Of a stretch of DNA of 64,000 bases, positions 43,747-52,286 are shown piece by piece; position 1 is the first letter of the stretch, and every line of letters begins with the position of its first letter. Source of the DNA: Mesorhizobium sangaii (GTDB lineage Bacteria; Pseudomonadota; Alphaproteobacteria; Rhizobiales; Rhizobiaceae). The translations under genes were made by a program, and so were the position numbers. The notes beneath the pieces were generated by a model. That model had not been told where the DNA came from, did not search any database, and saw only the letters and a program-made list of their open reading frames with translations. The DNA lies in NCBI RefSeq assembly GCF_014207355.1, contig NZ_JACHEF010000002.1:1054001-1118000 (forward strand), given 5' to 3'.

Positions 43747-46700
43747 ATGACGCTGCATGATGTCGCGCTCGACGACAAGTTCGACCTCGCAAAGGAGCGC
43801 ATCTTCCTGTCGGGTGCGCAGGCGGTCATCCGCATGCTTCTGATGCAGCGCGAGCGCGACCGCCGCGCCGGCCTGAACACGGCGGGATTCGTTTCCGGCT
43901 ATCGCGGCTCGCCGCTCGGCGGCCTCGACATGCAGTTGTGGAAGGCCAAGAAGCAGCTCGGCCAAGCCGATATCGTCTTCCAGCCCGGCCTCAACGAGGA
44001 GCTTGCCGCCACCGCTTGCTGGGGATCGCAGCAGGCGGAACTGCTGGGCGAGGGCACCCATGATGGCGTCTTTTCGGTCTGGTACGGCAAGGGGCCGGGC
44101 GTGGATCGTTCGGGAGACGTGTTCCGTCACGCCAATCTCGCCGGCTCGTCCAAACATGGCGGTGTGCTCGCCCTGATGGGCGATGACCATATGGCCGAAT
44201 CATCGACAAACGCGCACGCCACCGAATTCCTGTTCGTCGACACCATGGTGCCGATCCTCAACCCGGCCGGCGTCCAAGAGATCATCGATTACGGCCTCTA
44301 CGGCTTTGCCATGTCGCGTTTTGCCGGCACCTGGGCGGCGATCAAATGCGTCAAGGACAACATCGAATCGACGGCCTCGGTCGATGCCTCGCTCGAACGG
44401 CTGAACATCGTCATGCCCGATTTCGACATGCCGCCCGGTGGCCTCAACATCCGCCACGAGATCGACATGCTCGGCCAGGAGGAGCGGTTGCATGAATACA
44501 AGCGCGCCGCTGCCTCCGCCTTTATCCATGCCAACGGGCTGAACCGCATCGTCTATTCGGGCGGCCGCAACCCGAAGCTCGGCATCATCACGCTGGGCAA
44601 GAGCTATCTCGATGTCCGCCAGGCGCTGGAGGACATCGGCATCGACGAGGCGGCCGCCAACCGCATCGGCGTGCGGCTGTTCAAGGTTGGCTGTCCCTGG
44701 CCGCTCGACCTGCAGCATATCGCCGACTTCGCCCGCGGCCTCGACACCATCGTCGTCGTCGAGGAGAAGCGCTCGCTGATCGAGGTGCAATTGCGCGAAA
44801 GCCTTTACGGCACGGCCTCGCAGCCGGTTATTGTCGGCAAGAAGGACGAGCGCGGCGACTGGCTGTTTCCGGCCAAGGGCGCGCTCGACCCCAACGAGAT
44901 CGCCATCGCGCTGGGCGAGAGGATCGTGCGGACGATCGGTCCGTCGGAAGAGATTTCGGCGCGGGTGGCAAAGCTGCGCCAGTTCCAGGCGATGCTTGCG
45001 GATGCCACCGACATCGGCTCGCGCACACCGTTCTTCTGTTCCGGCTGCCCGCACAATTCCTCGACCAAGGTGCCGGACGGCTCGATCGCCGCTGCCGGCA
45101 TCGGTTGCCACTTCATGGCGCTGTGGATGGACCGCAACACCCTCGGCTTCACCGCCATGGGCGGCGAGGGCGCGCAATGGGTCGGCCAGGCGCCGTTCTC
45201 GAAGCGCGACCACATCTTCCAGAATCTCGGCGACGGCACCTACAACCATTCCGGCACTTTGGCGATCCGCTTCGCACTGTCGACCGACGCCAACATCACC
45301 TACAAGATACTCTACAACGACGCCGTCGCCATGACCGGCGGCCAGCCGCACGAAGGCGGCCTGACCGTCGACATGATCGCCAGGCAAGTGCGCGCCGAAG
45401 GGATCGACCGCATCGCCATCGTCACCGATGAGCCGGACAAATATGCCGGCAAGGCCGAATTCCCGGTCGGCGCCACGATCCATCACCGCGACGACCTCGA
45501 TCTCGTCCAGCGCGAGCTGCGCGGCGTCAAAGGCGTGTCGGTGCTGCTTTACGACCAGACCTGTGCGGCCGAAAAGCGCCGCCGCCGCAAGCGTGGCACC
45601 TTTCCCGATCCCGACAAGCGGGTCTTCATCAACGAACTGGTCTGCGAAGGCTGCGGCGATTGCGGCGTGCAGTCGAACTGCGTCTCGATCCAGCCGGTCG
45701 AGACCGAATTCGGCCGCAAGCGCAGGATCGACCAGTCGAGCTGCAACAAGGATTTCTCCTGCGTCAACGGCTTCTGTCCGTCCTTCGTCACCGTGCACGG
45801 CGCCAAGATCCGCAAGGCCGAGGGTACGGCCGGCAAGGCCGACCCGCTCGACGGCGTGCCGACGCCCCCCGAATTTCCGCTTGGCGAGCAGGGCTGGGCG
45901 GCGATCATCGACGGCGTCGGCGGCACCGGCGTCGTCACTGTCGGTGCGGTGCTCGGCATGGCGGCCCATCTCGAGGACAAGGGCTGCGGCATGATCGACA
46001 TGGCCGGCCTCGCCCAGAAGGGTGGCTCGGTGTTCACCCATGTCCGCATCGCCCGCACCCCTGACGATATCCACGCCATCCGCGTGTCGGCCGGCAAGGC
46101 CGATCTCGTGCTTGGCTGCGATCTCGTGGTGTCGGGCGCCAAGAAAGTGCTGACGGCGGTGCGCGAGGGCCACACCATCTTTCTCGCCAACACCGCCGAG
46201 ATCATGCCCGGCGAATTCGCCCGGTCGGCCGATTTCTCATTGCCGATCGAGCGCCTGAAGAAGGCGATCCGCGCCGCCGCCGGCGACGGTAAGGCGCATT
46301 TCTTTGACGCCACACGCACCGCCACCGCGCTGTTCGGCAATTCGCTCGGCGCCAACATGTTCATGCTCGGCTTTGCCTTCCAGCACGGCGGCTTGCCGCT
46401 GTCGGCCGAGGCTGTCGAGAAGGCGATCGAGCTCAATGGCGAAGCCGTGGCGATGAACATCGCCGCCTTCCGCTGGGGCCGCCGTGCCGCCCATCAGCCG
46501 GATTTCGTGCGCGGCCTCGTCGCCCAGCCGGGCAAGACCGGACAGACCGCCGCGATCGCCGAGACGCTGGATGACATCATTGCCCGCCGCGTCGCTTTCC
46601 TGACCGCCTACCAGAATGCCGCCTACGGCAGGCTTTATGCCGAAAGGATCGCCGTCTTGCGCGCAGCCGAAGCCAAGGCCGTGCCCGGTTCGACCGCGGT

Positions 46701-47226
46701 GTCGGAGGCTGCCGCCAGGAACCTGTTCAAGCTGATGGCCATCAAGGACGAGTACGAGGTGGCGCGGCTCTACACCGATGGTTCCTTTGCCGCCGAATTG
46801 GGCAAGCAGTTCCAGAGCTACGAGAAACTCGAATTTCATCTCGCACCGCCGATCATGGGCCGCCGCGGCAATGACGGCACGCCGAGGAAATCGAGCTTCG
46901 GCCCCTGGATGATGAAGGGTTTTCGCTTGCTGGCGGCGATGAAGGGCCTGCGCGGCACCGCCTTCGACCTGTTCGGCTACACCGCCGAGCGGCGGAGGGA
47001 GCGGCAGCTTCTTGCGCAGTACGAGGCGGATCTGGACCTCGTCGCCGGATCGCTGGCGCCGGCCGGGGTCGATGCCGCAATTGCCCTTGCCTCGCTGCCG
47101 GCTCTCATTCGCGGCTATGGCCACGTCCGCCAGGCCAGCGCCGAAAAGGCCGCCGGCGAACGCCAAAGGCTGCTCGAACGTCTGTCGAACACGCCGGCAC
47201 GGCCGAAACTTCAGGCTGCCGAATGA
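43747..47226 (+). CDS. Indolepyruvate ferredoxin oxidoreductase family protein (fused subunits)
   Basis: A 1159-residue thiamine-diphosphate/iron-sulfur enzyme that oxidatively decarboxylates aryl or branched 2-oxo acids to acyl-CoA. The order is pyrimidine-binding domain ('GFVSGYRGSPLGGLDMQLWKAKK'), TPP domain ('CSGCPHNSSTKVPDGSIAAAGIGCHFMALWM', 'GGEGAQWVGQAPFS', 'YKILYNDAVAMTGGQPHEGG'), a Cys-rich iron-sulfur region from about residue 633 ('CEGCGDCGVQSNCVSI', 'SSCNKDFSCVNGFCPSF'), then the gamma-type domain ('GVGGTGVVTVGAVLGMAAHLEDKG') and a C-terminal domain. It is the aerobic alphaproteobacterial single-chain form. AGAGGAAA lies before the ATG at 43747. A 200-bp gap separates it from the lipoprotein gene. 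Confidence 0.95.
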   Translation: MTLHDVALDDKFDLAKERIFLSGAQAVIRMLLMQRERDRRAGLNTAGFVSGYRGSPLGGLDMQLWKAKKQLGQADIVFQPGLNEELAATACWGSQQAELLGEGTHDGVFSVWYGKGPGVDRSGDVFRHANLAGSSKHGGVLALMGDDHMAESSTNAHATEFLFVDTMVPILNPAGVQEIIDYGLYGFAMSRFAGTWAAIKCVKDNIESTASVDASLERLNIVMPDFDMPPGGLNIRHEIDMLGQEERLHEYKRAAASAFIHANGLNRIVYSGGRNPKLGIITLGKSYLDVRQALEDIGIDEAAANRIGVRLFKVGCPWPLDLQHIADFARGLDTIVVVEEKRSLIEVQLRESLYGTASQPVIVGKKDERGDWLFPAKGALDPNEIAIALGERIVRTIGPSEEISARVAKLRQFQAMLADATDIGSRTPFFCSGCPHNSSTKVPDGSIAAAGIGCHFMALWMDRNTLGFTAMGGEGAQWVGQAPFSKRDHIFQNLGDGTYNHSGTLAIRFALSTDANITYKILYNDAVAMTGGQPHEGGLTVDMIARQVRAEGIDRIAIVTDEPDKYAGKAEFPVGATIHHRDDLDLVQRELRGVKGVSVLLYDQTCAAEKRRRRKRGTFPDPDKRVFINELVCEGCGDCGVQSNCVSIQPVETEFGRKRRIDQSSCNKDFSCVNGFCPSFVTVHGAKIRKAEGTAGKADPLDGVPTPPEFPLGEQGWAAIIDGVGGTGVVTVGAVLGMAAHLEDKGCGMIDMAGLAQKGGSVFTHVRIARTPDDIHAIRVSAGKADLVLGCDLVVSGAKKVLTAVREGHTIFLANTAEIMPGEFARSADFSLPIERLKKAIRAAAGDGKAHFFDATRTATALFGNSLGANMFMLGFAFQHGGLPLSAEAVEKAIELNGEAVAMNIAAFRWGRRAAHQPDFVRGLVAQPGKTGQTAAIAETLDDIIARRVAFLTAYQNAAYGRLYAERIAVLRAAEAKAVPGSTAVSEAAARNLFKLMAIKDEYEVARLYTDGSFAAELGKQFQSYEKLEFHLAPPIMGRRGNDGTPRKSSFGPWMMKGFRLLAAMKGLRGTAFDLFGYTAERRRERQLLAQYEADLDLVAGSLAPAGVDAAIALASLPALIRGYGHVRQASAEKAAGERQRLLERLSNTPARPKLQAAE

Positions 47227-47367
47227 TCGATACGCCTTGTTTACCTGAAGCCCAGTTTCCCAGCCGATCCTGCATCTGCGCACCCTCGGCAACCGAGCCG
47301 AAACCACTGTTCTAAGCCTTTCTTAAGGCGGACGTGGCATGACAGGGCTTAGCGTTGGGCCGACGAT

Positions 47368-49683
47368 ATGGGCAGGACAAAGACCGAAAACATCCCACCG
47401 GATGTTTATATCCAGTTTGTGCGGTCGTTGTTCGACAACGCCCACATGCTGGTGATTGGCGGCGTGTGCTACTGGATCCTCGGATTCATGATCTACTTTC
47501 GCACGCACAATCCGTTGTTCCTGGCTTTCTCTTTTACTCTACTGTCCATCAGCCTTTTCCGTTACTTCGGCATTCGCGCCTTCCGCAAGGCGGGCGGTGT
47601 CATAGCCAATGTCGACGAGGCGCGGCGCTGGGAACGCAACTACATCCTCAAGGGCAGCCTGCAGGGCCTCGGGTTGGGCGCGCTATGCTTCATTTCGATC
47701 TATGTGTATCCAGATCCCTTTGCCGAACTGGCCGCGACGTCGCTGGCCATTGCCACCCTGGTCACGGTTGTTGGCCGGAACTACGGATCTCCGCGCATGG
47801 TGCGGATTTTTTCCGTGACCTTCATTGGTCCGGCGGCACTTGCACTCTTGCTGCGCATGGATGTCCCTTCGGTCGTTCTCGGGTTGATGATCATCCCGTT
47901 GACTTTCGTCACCATCAACAGTGCCGATCACGTCCGCGACGTGCTTTTCTCGGCGGTCATCGGCCACAAGGAAGCAAGGAAGCTCGCGCTCAGGTTCGAT
48001 CGCGCGCTCAACACCATGTCGCACGGCCTTGTCATGCTCGGCCCCAACGGCCGTGTGGCTGTGGCCAATGCCGAGGCCGCGCATCTGATGTCGCTGAAGT
48101 CGCCGGATGCGCTGCTCGGGCGGTCGATCCACGGTCTTTTGATGCGCGGTGTCGCCGGCGGCATGCTGGCGCCGAAGGATTGCCGCTATATCGAGGCCCA
48201 GCTGACCCGCGCCCTGCGCGAAGGCCGCGACCGCAAGGTGCTGGTTTCGCTCGCGAACGGCCAGCACTATGAATTCTCGGCCCGCGAGGGCAGCCAGGAG
48301 CTGGGCGTCATCACCTTCGAGGACGTCACCGCCCGTGTCGAGGCGGAAGACAAGATCCGCTTCATGGCCCGCTACGACAACCTCACCGGGCTGCCCAACC
48401 GCGCCTATTTCCACGAACTGGTCGGCGAGGCCATGGCGTCCGGCGACGGCGACCGTCTCTGCGGGCTGGCAGTGCTCGATCTCGACGATTTCAAGAGCGT
48501 CAACGACACGCTTGGGCACCCAATCGGCGACGGGTTGATCTACGCCGTCGCCGAGCGCCTTGCCGCCATTGCCGGGCAAGGCATCACGGTCAGCCGTTTC
48601 GGCGGTGACGAATTCATGGTCTTCTTCGACCGCGTCGAGGACGAGAGCCATCTTACCGGCCAGCTCGACGAGATCTTCGCCGGCCTGCAGGGAGAGGTCG
48701 ACGTCGCCGGTCACGGGCTGCGCATCCAGGCCAGCGGCGGGGCGGTGCTGTCGCGGGTCAAGGACACCGATGTCGACGCCATGATCGTCAAGGCGGACCT
48801 GGCGCTCTACAAGGCCAAGGAACTCGGCAAGAACAGCTGGCGGCTGTTCGAGGCCTCGATGGATGCCGCCTTCCGCAACCGTCAGCTGATGAAGGCGGAT
48901 CTGCGCACCGCCGTGGAAAGCAAGGCCCTGCGGGTGGTCTATCAGCCGATCGTGGCGATGAACACCATGCGTATCGCCAGCTGCGAGGCGCTGTGCCGGT
49001 GGGATCATCCAGATCTCGGGCCGATCTCGCCCAGCATCTTCATTCCGCTGGCCGAGGAAATGGGCATCATTTCCGAGATCAGCACCTTCGTGCTGCAGGC
49101 GGCCTGCACGGAATGCGCCAAATGGCCGGACCAGACGAGCGTCTCGGTCAATCTCTCCGCCAAGGATTTCCGCAGCCGCGACGTCGTCCAGAAGGTTCGT
49201 GACGCGTTGATCAACTCCGGCCTCGCCGCCGGTCGGCTGGAGATCGAGGTCACCGAAACGGCGTTGCTCGACGACAAGTCGCTGACGCGCCAGTACATCG
49301 AGGAGCTGAAGCAGCTTGGCGTGCGCATTGCGCTCGACGATTTCGGCACCGGCTATTCGAGCTTGAGCTACCTGCACAAGCTGCCGCTCGACAAGATCAA
49401 GATCGACCGTTCGTTCCTGATAGACGTCACTCAGAACAGCCGCTCGCTCGAACTGCTCAAGGGCATTGTCAATTTGTCACGGCCGCTCGGACTTTCCGTG
49501 ACCGTCGAAGGTGTAGAGACCTTCGAACAGCTCAAGATCCTGGCCTTGCAGGTCAAACCGGATCTCGTGCAAGGCTTCCTCTTTGGCGCCGCGCTTAGCG
49601 CGTCGGGTATCGAGACGATGTCGAGTGCCACCTGGCCGTTCGTCGCTGACCTGCGTCTCACCGGCAAACGGACAGCCAGTTAA
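47368..49683 (+). CDS. Membrane-anchored PAS-GGDEF-EAL cyclic-di-GMP enzyme
   Basis: A 771-residue protein. Residues about 25-200 hold four to six membrane helices ('MLVIGGVCYWILGFMIYF', 'LATLVTVVGRNYG', 'VVLGLMIIPLTFVTI'). A PAS-like domain follows ('TMSHGLVMLGPNGRVAVANAEAAHLM', about 215-320). The diguanylate cyclase domain has the intact GGDEF motif at 412-416 and no RxxD inhibitory site just upstream. The phosphodiesterase domain has the intact EAL motif at 540-542, 'NLSAKDF', 'ALDDFGTGYSSLSYL' and 'KIDRSF'. Both activities are therefore possible. It may set c-di-GMP in response to a membrane or PAS signal. The FeeM-like acyltransferase follows after 187 bp. Confidence 0.95.
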   Translation: MGRTKTENIPPDVYIQFVRSLFDNAHMLVIGGVCYWILGFMIYFRTHNPLFLAFSFTLLSISLFRYFGIRAFRKAGGVIANVDEARRWERNYILKGSLQGLGLGALCFISIYVYPDPFAELAATSLAIATLVTVVGRNYGSPRMVRIFSVTFIGPAALALLLRMDVPSVVLGLMIIPLTFVTINSADHVRDVLFSAVIGHKEARKLALRFDRALNTMSHGLVMLGPNGRVAVANAEAAHLMSLKSPDALLGRSIHGLLMRGVAGGMLAPKDCRYIEAQLTRALREGRDRKVLVSLANGQHYEFSAREGSQELGVITFEDVTARVEAEDKIRFMARYDNLTGLPNRAYFHELVGEAMASGDGDRLCGLAVLDLDDFKSVNDTLGHPIGDGLIYAVAERLAAIAGQGITVSRFGGDEFMVFFDRVEDESHLTGQLDEIFAGLQGEVDVAGHGLRIQASGGAVLSRVKDTDVDAMIVKADLALYKAKELGKNSWRLFEASMDAAFRNRQLMKADLRTAVESKALRVVYQPIVAMNTMRIASCEALCRWDHPDLGPISPSIFIPLAEEMGIISEISTFVLQAACTECAKWPDQTSVSVNLSAKDFRSRDVVQKVRDALINSGLAAGRLEIEVTETALLDDKSLTRQYIEELKQLGVRIALDDFGTGYSSLSYLHKLPLDKIKIDRSFLIDVTQNSRSLELLKGIVNLSRPLGLSVTVEGVETFEQLKILALQVKPDLVQGFLFGAALSASGIETMSSATWPFVADLRLTGKRTAS

Positions 49684-49769
49684 TATCGTAGTTTTCGAAG
49701 TTGGCCCTTGGCGGCCTCCTCCTCACGCGAGTTACTCACCAGTAGACATTTTCAAACGGACGTCGGGCC

Positions 49770-49781
49770 GTTAACGTTAAC
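49770..49781. promoter_or_regulatory. GTTAACGTTAAC palindrome upstream of the FeeM-like gene
   Basis: A perfect 12-bp palindrome that is also a direct repeat of GTTAAC. It lies 90 bp upstream of the acyltransferase ATG, in the 187-bp gap after the GGDEF-EAL gene. It is a candidate operator or sigma-factor region for the acyltransferase. No regulator gene is adjacent. Confidence 0.4.
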
Positions 49782-49870
49782 AGAAGGTAAATCAACAATA
49801 TCGCAATTTCAGCTTGTGTCTCATTTCAGCTCGAATAGCCTATCCGCAGGCGGAATTTCGAGGACAGATA

Positions 49871-50638
49871 ATGGATGCTGCACGAGCTGTAAGGGGTGCG
49901 TCTGGCGGGGCCAGTGCAGCCGGGGATTCGGTGTTGAACCGATCGATCATGCAACTGCTGGAGCATGTCGATTATCGCCTTATTACAGGCGGCGAGGATC
50001 TGGAGGCGATCTACCGACTTCGCTATAAATCCTACCTGCGCTCAGGCATGTGCGGTCCGATCGACAGCGGGATGTTCGAGGATCGCTGGGACAATCTGCC
50101 CAATTCCTACCGGTTCGGTGTCTATTGCTATGGCGAATTGGTCAGCACGATCCGCTTCCATTACATTTCCAGCGAGCACCCGTATTCGCCCTCCGTCGAT
50201 GCCTATCCGGAAATACTGATCGAGCGACTTGCCCGCGGAGAGACCTTCATCGACGGAACCCGGTTCGCAACCGATCCCGACAGCGCGCCGGCGCCCGGAG
50301 TGCTGCCTTTTCTGACACTCAGGCTTGCCATGGTGGCATCGCGCTACTTTGGCCAGGATTCGGTGCTTACGCCGGTCAAGATCGAGCATTCCAATTTTTA
50401 TGCCCGTTACTTCAATGCCGTGCAGAGGACCGAGGGCAAAGAGTTTCCGGGCGTTCTTACTCCGATCGCACTGTTCGAAATCCCTTCCGGCGAAAATATG
50501 CGCCTGACACTCGAACGGTTCCCATTCTTCAGGTCGACGCCGACGGAACAGCGGCTGATGTTTGCCAATCCGGCCATCAACCGATTGACGCCCTTGTCCA
50601 TCGTGCCGACAGCGAAATATTATCGCGAAGCCGCCTGA
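49871..50638 (+). CDS. N-acyl amino acid synthase FeeM / autoinducer-synthase-fold protein
   Basis: A 255-residue GNAT-like acyltransferase of the FeeM/LuxI fold. Landmarks are 'YRLITGGEDLEAIYRLRYKSYLRSGMC' (the RYK/RY motif region), 'FGVYCYGELVSTIRFHYIS', 'RGETFIDGTRFATDPDSAPAPGVLPFLTLRLAMVASRYFGQDSVLTPVKIEHSNFYARYFNAV'. FeeM makes long-chain N-acyl amino acids from acyl-ACP; LuxI makes acyl-homoserine lactones. The conserved RxxxF...E/D core supports an acyl-ACP-dependent acyltransferase, but the amino substrate is not evident. There is no luxR-type gene in the window. The preceding c-di-GMP gene is on the same strand but probably a separate transcript. Confidence 0.82.
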   Translation: MDAARAVRGASGGASAAGDSVLNRSIMQLLEHVDYRLITGGEDLEAIYRLRYKSYLRSGMCGPIDSGMFEDRWDNLPNSYRFGVYCYGELVSTIRFHYISSEHPYSPSVDAYPEILIERLARGETFIDGTRFATDPDSAPAPGVLPFLTLRLAMVASRYFGQDSVLTPVKIEHSNFYARYFNAVQRTEGKEFPGVLTPIALFEIPSGENMRLTLERFPFFRSTPTEQRLMFANPAINRLTPLSIVPTAKYYREAA

Positions 50639-50753
50639 GGCCGCGCGATTTTCGCGAAGCGCCTGGACCTTTCCGGCCACTTCCGCGTTCTGGATGACGT
50701 CAAGAGCGCTGCCGCGCCCGGGCATCGCCGCGAAGTCTTTGAAGGAACCCCAC

Positions 50754-50903
50754 ATGCACATCTCGCAGCTCGCGCTCACGCCGCTCATCTCGCTGATCGC
50801 CGGCGTGCTGATTCTCATCATGCCTCGGCTGTTGAACTACATTGTCGCGCTCTATCTGATCGTGGTCGGTCTGCTCGGGCTTTTCCCGCATCTTGCCGGC
50901 TGA
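50754..50903 (+). CDS. DUF3096 small membrane protein
   Basis: A 49-residue protein made of two hydrophobic segments ('LALTPLISLIAGVLILIMPRLLNYIVALYLIVVGLLGLFPHLAG'), matching the DUF3096 pattern with its 'IAGVLILIMPRLLNYIVALYLI' core. It is an inner-membrane protein of unknown role. GAAGGAA precedes the ATG at 50754; the frame extends upstream but without a comparable site. Its stop codon lies in the terminator hairpin shared with the convergent hydrolase. Confidence 0.85.
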   Translation: MHISQLALTPLISLIAGVLILIMPRLLNYIVALYLIVVGLLGLFPHLAG

Positions 50904-50920
50904 AGGGTCGGTCAGCCGGC
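50895..50920. terminator. Shared hairpin containing both convergent stop codons
   Basis: GCCGGCTGA (50895-50903) and TCAGCCGGC (50912-50920) form a perfect 9-bp stem with an 8-nt loop. The first arm ends with the TGA of the DUF3096 gene and the second begins with the reverse TGA of the hydrolase gene. There is no T-run on either side, so it may stall or protect rather than terminate. Confidence 0.6.
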
Positions 50921-51727
50921 GAAGAAACGCAGCGCCGCGGCGACAATCGCCTCGGGTGCATCTTCCTGCATGAGATGGCCGGACCCGGGAACAAGGGTCA
51001 AGGCGCAATCAGGCAGCAGGGCCGCCAGTCTGTGGCCGCTCTGCGGAGGTATCCAGCGATCCACTTCTCCCCACAGCAAGGCCACAGGACAGCGGAACTC
51101 GCCGTAGAGCGGCTCGATCTCGTCGGTGAAACGCTGATCCATCTGGGCGATCTGGCGATAGAAAGCCGGTTGGCCAACTGGTCCCGTCCAGGGCGCGATG
51201 TAGGGTTCCAGTTCGCTGTCCGATAGCGGCCTCGCGGCTGCGCCCGAAACATACGCTTTCAGGATTGCAGTCTGAATGTATTCCGGCACGCCGGCGAGGG
51301 CTGCTTCATGCTGTCGGACATGCTGGACAAAGGGCGAGCCCCAGGGCCGCACCGCCACCGGGTCGATCAGCAGCAGCCTTTCATAGTCGCACCCGTCGAA
51401 CAGATGCGCGCGCAAGGCGGTGGCGCCGCCGAAATCATGGGCGATGAGTTTCGGCCTCTCAAGTTCCCAGAAGGCCAGCATCGCCGCCAGCGCCTTGTTC
51501 TGAATGGCCAGCGAAACATCCTGACCTTCCCGCTTGTCGGACCGCCCATATCCGGGAAGATCATAGAAATACAGCGTATGGTCGCGCGCCAGCTCCGGGG
51601 CGACGCGGTGCCAGACATGGGAGGAGAACGGCGTGCCATGGATGAGCACAAGTGGCGGACCGGAGCCGGCCCTGCCCCAGGCGATGCCGGTGCCGTTCCA
51701 GTCGAATCTTCGTGTCGGCGCAATCAT
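50912..51727 (-). CDS. Alpha/beta hydrolase with Asp nucleophile (haloalkane dehalogenase / epoxide hydrolase type)
   Basis: A 271-residue alpha/beta hydrolase. The oxyanion motif is 'LVLIHGTPFSSHVWHRV'. The nucleophile elbow is H97-D98-F99-G100-G101 ('LIAHDFGGATAL'), with Asp where esterases have Ser. The base is in 'SGHLMQEDAPEAI'. An Asp nucleophile indicates haloalkane/haloacetate dehalogenase or epoxide hydrolase chemistry through an alkyl-enzyme ester. The cap region is in the middle ('AVRPWGSPFVQHVRQHEAALAGVPEYIQTAILKAYV'). No signal peptide. Substrate unknown; it is not in an operon. Confidence 0.88.
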   Translation of the reverse strand: MIAPTRRFDWNGTGIAWGRAGSGPPLVLIHGTPFSSHVWHRVAPELARDHTLYFYDLPGYGRSDKREGQDVSLAIQNKALAAMLAFWELERPKLIAHDFGGATALRAHLFDGCDYERLLLIDPVAVRPWGSPFVQHVRQHEAALAGVPEYIQTAILKAYVSGAAARPLSDSELEPYIAPWTGPVGQPAFYRQIAQMDQRFTDEIEPLYGEFRCPVALLWGEVDRWIPPQSGHRLAALLPDCALTLVPGSGHLMQEDAPEAIVAAALRFFAG

Positions 51728-51976
51728 CGTGGTTCCAGCGTTCGCCCGATGCTGTCGGCGACGATAGTCTTTCCTGATGTCGCCGAAAAATGTGAAATTC
51801 TCACAACGCGTTCAGTGCCGCTGACAGGGGCGCTGGCGCCGACTGTGGTCGGGCTCCGGGAGCCGGCTTCAATTTTCCTTTGAGGCAGTTGTCGCCTGCG
51901 ATGCGGCAATAGCGCCATTGCTCTCGGCCCGGCTTTTCGCTATGTGCCTGAAAGATGTCTTCGAAGGGGTATTGCT
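51728..51976. other. 249-bp divergent region before the cox4-pnt genes
   Basis: The region must hold the promoters of the divergent hydrolase and of the cox4-pnt cluster. I see no convincing -35/-10 pair, no repeat and no small gene. GAAGGGG at 51963-51969 is the ribosome binding site of the small oxidase subunit. Confidence 0.4.
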
Positions 51977-52201
51977 ATGGCTGATCACACGCCGACCGGT
52001 CCTGTCGAACTGGGCGCGAAGATGGACTATGCCGAGCATGACCGCACCTATGCGGGCTTTCTCATGCTGGCCAAATACGGATCGCTCTTTTGCGGCGCCA
52101 TACTCCTGGCGATGGCTTTCGGCTTCTTTGCGGGCGGCTTCTTTTCGGCGACCATCCTGTTCATTCTGATTCTGGCCGCCGGCGCCTTTATCCTCCGATA
52201 G
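51977..52201 (+). CDS. aa3-type cytochrome c oxidase subunit IV
   Basis: A 74-residue protein of the bacterial aa3 oxidase subunit IV family (PF07835 type). It has a short soluble N-terminus with the diagnostic 'MDYAEHDRTYAGFLMLAKYGSL' and one or two membrane segments ('CGAILLAMAFGFFAGGFFSATILFILILAAGAFIL'). It associates with heme-copper oxidase but is not catalytic. The ATG at 51977 is the first with the family N-terminus. It precedes pntAA by 85 bp, an arrangement common in Rhizobiales. Confidence 0.9.
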   Translation: MADHTPTGPVELGAKMDYAEHDRTYAGFLMLAKYGSLFCGAILLAMAFGFFAGGFFSATILFILILAAGAFILR

Positions 52202-52286
52202 ATTTTTCCGACACCTTGTCCACGGCGCCGCCGCGAGGCCGGTCGGCGTCTTGCGGGAAACAGCTTCCGGCCGAAAGGATCATGCG

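Noticed and set aside
44200-46173. A 657-codon minus-strand frame inside the indolepyruvate oxidoreductase gene.
   Set aside because: It is a shadow of the third-position GC bias of the real gene; composition is low-complexity Arg/Asp/His/Val.
47683-49377. A 564-codon minus-strand frame opposite the GGDEF-EAL gene.
   Set aside because: Antisense shadow; both GGDEF and EAL motifs are on the plus strand.
49871-50638. A classic LuxI quorum-sensing locus.
   Set aside because: No LuxR-type regulator is adjacent and the sequence fits FeeM-like synthases at least as well, so acyl-homoserine lactone production is not claimed.
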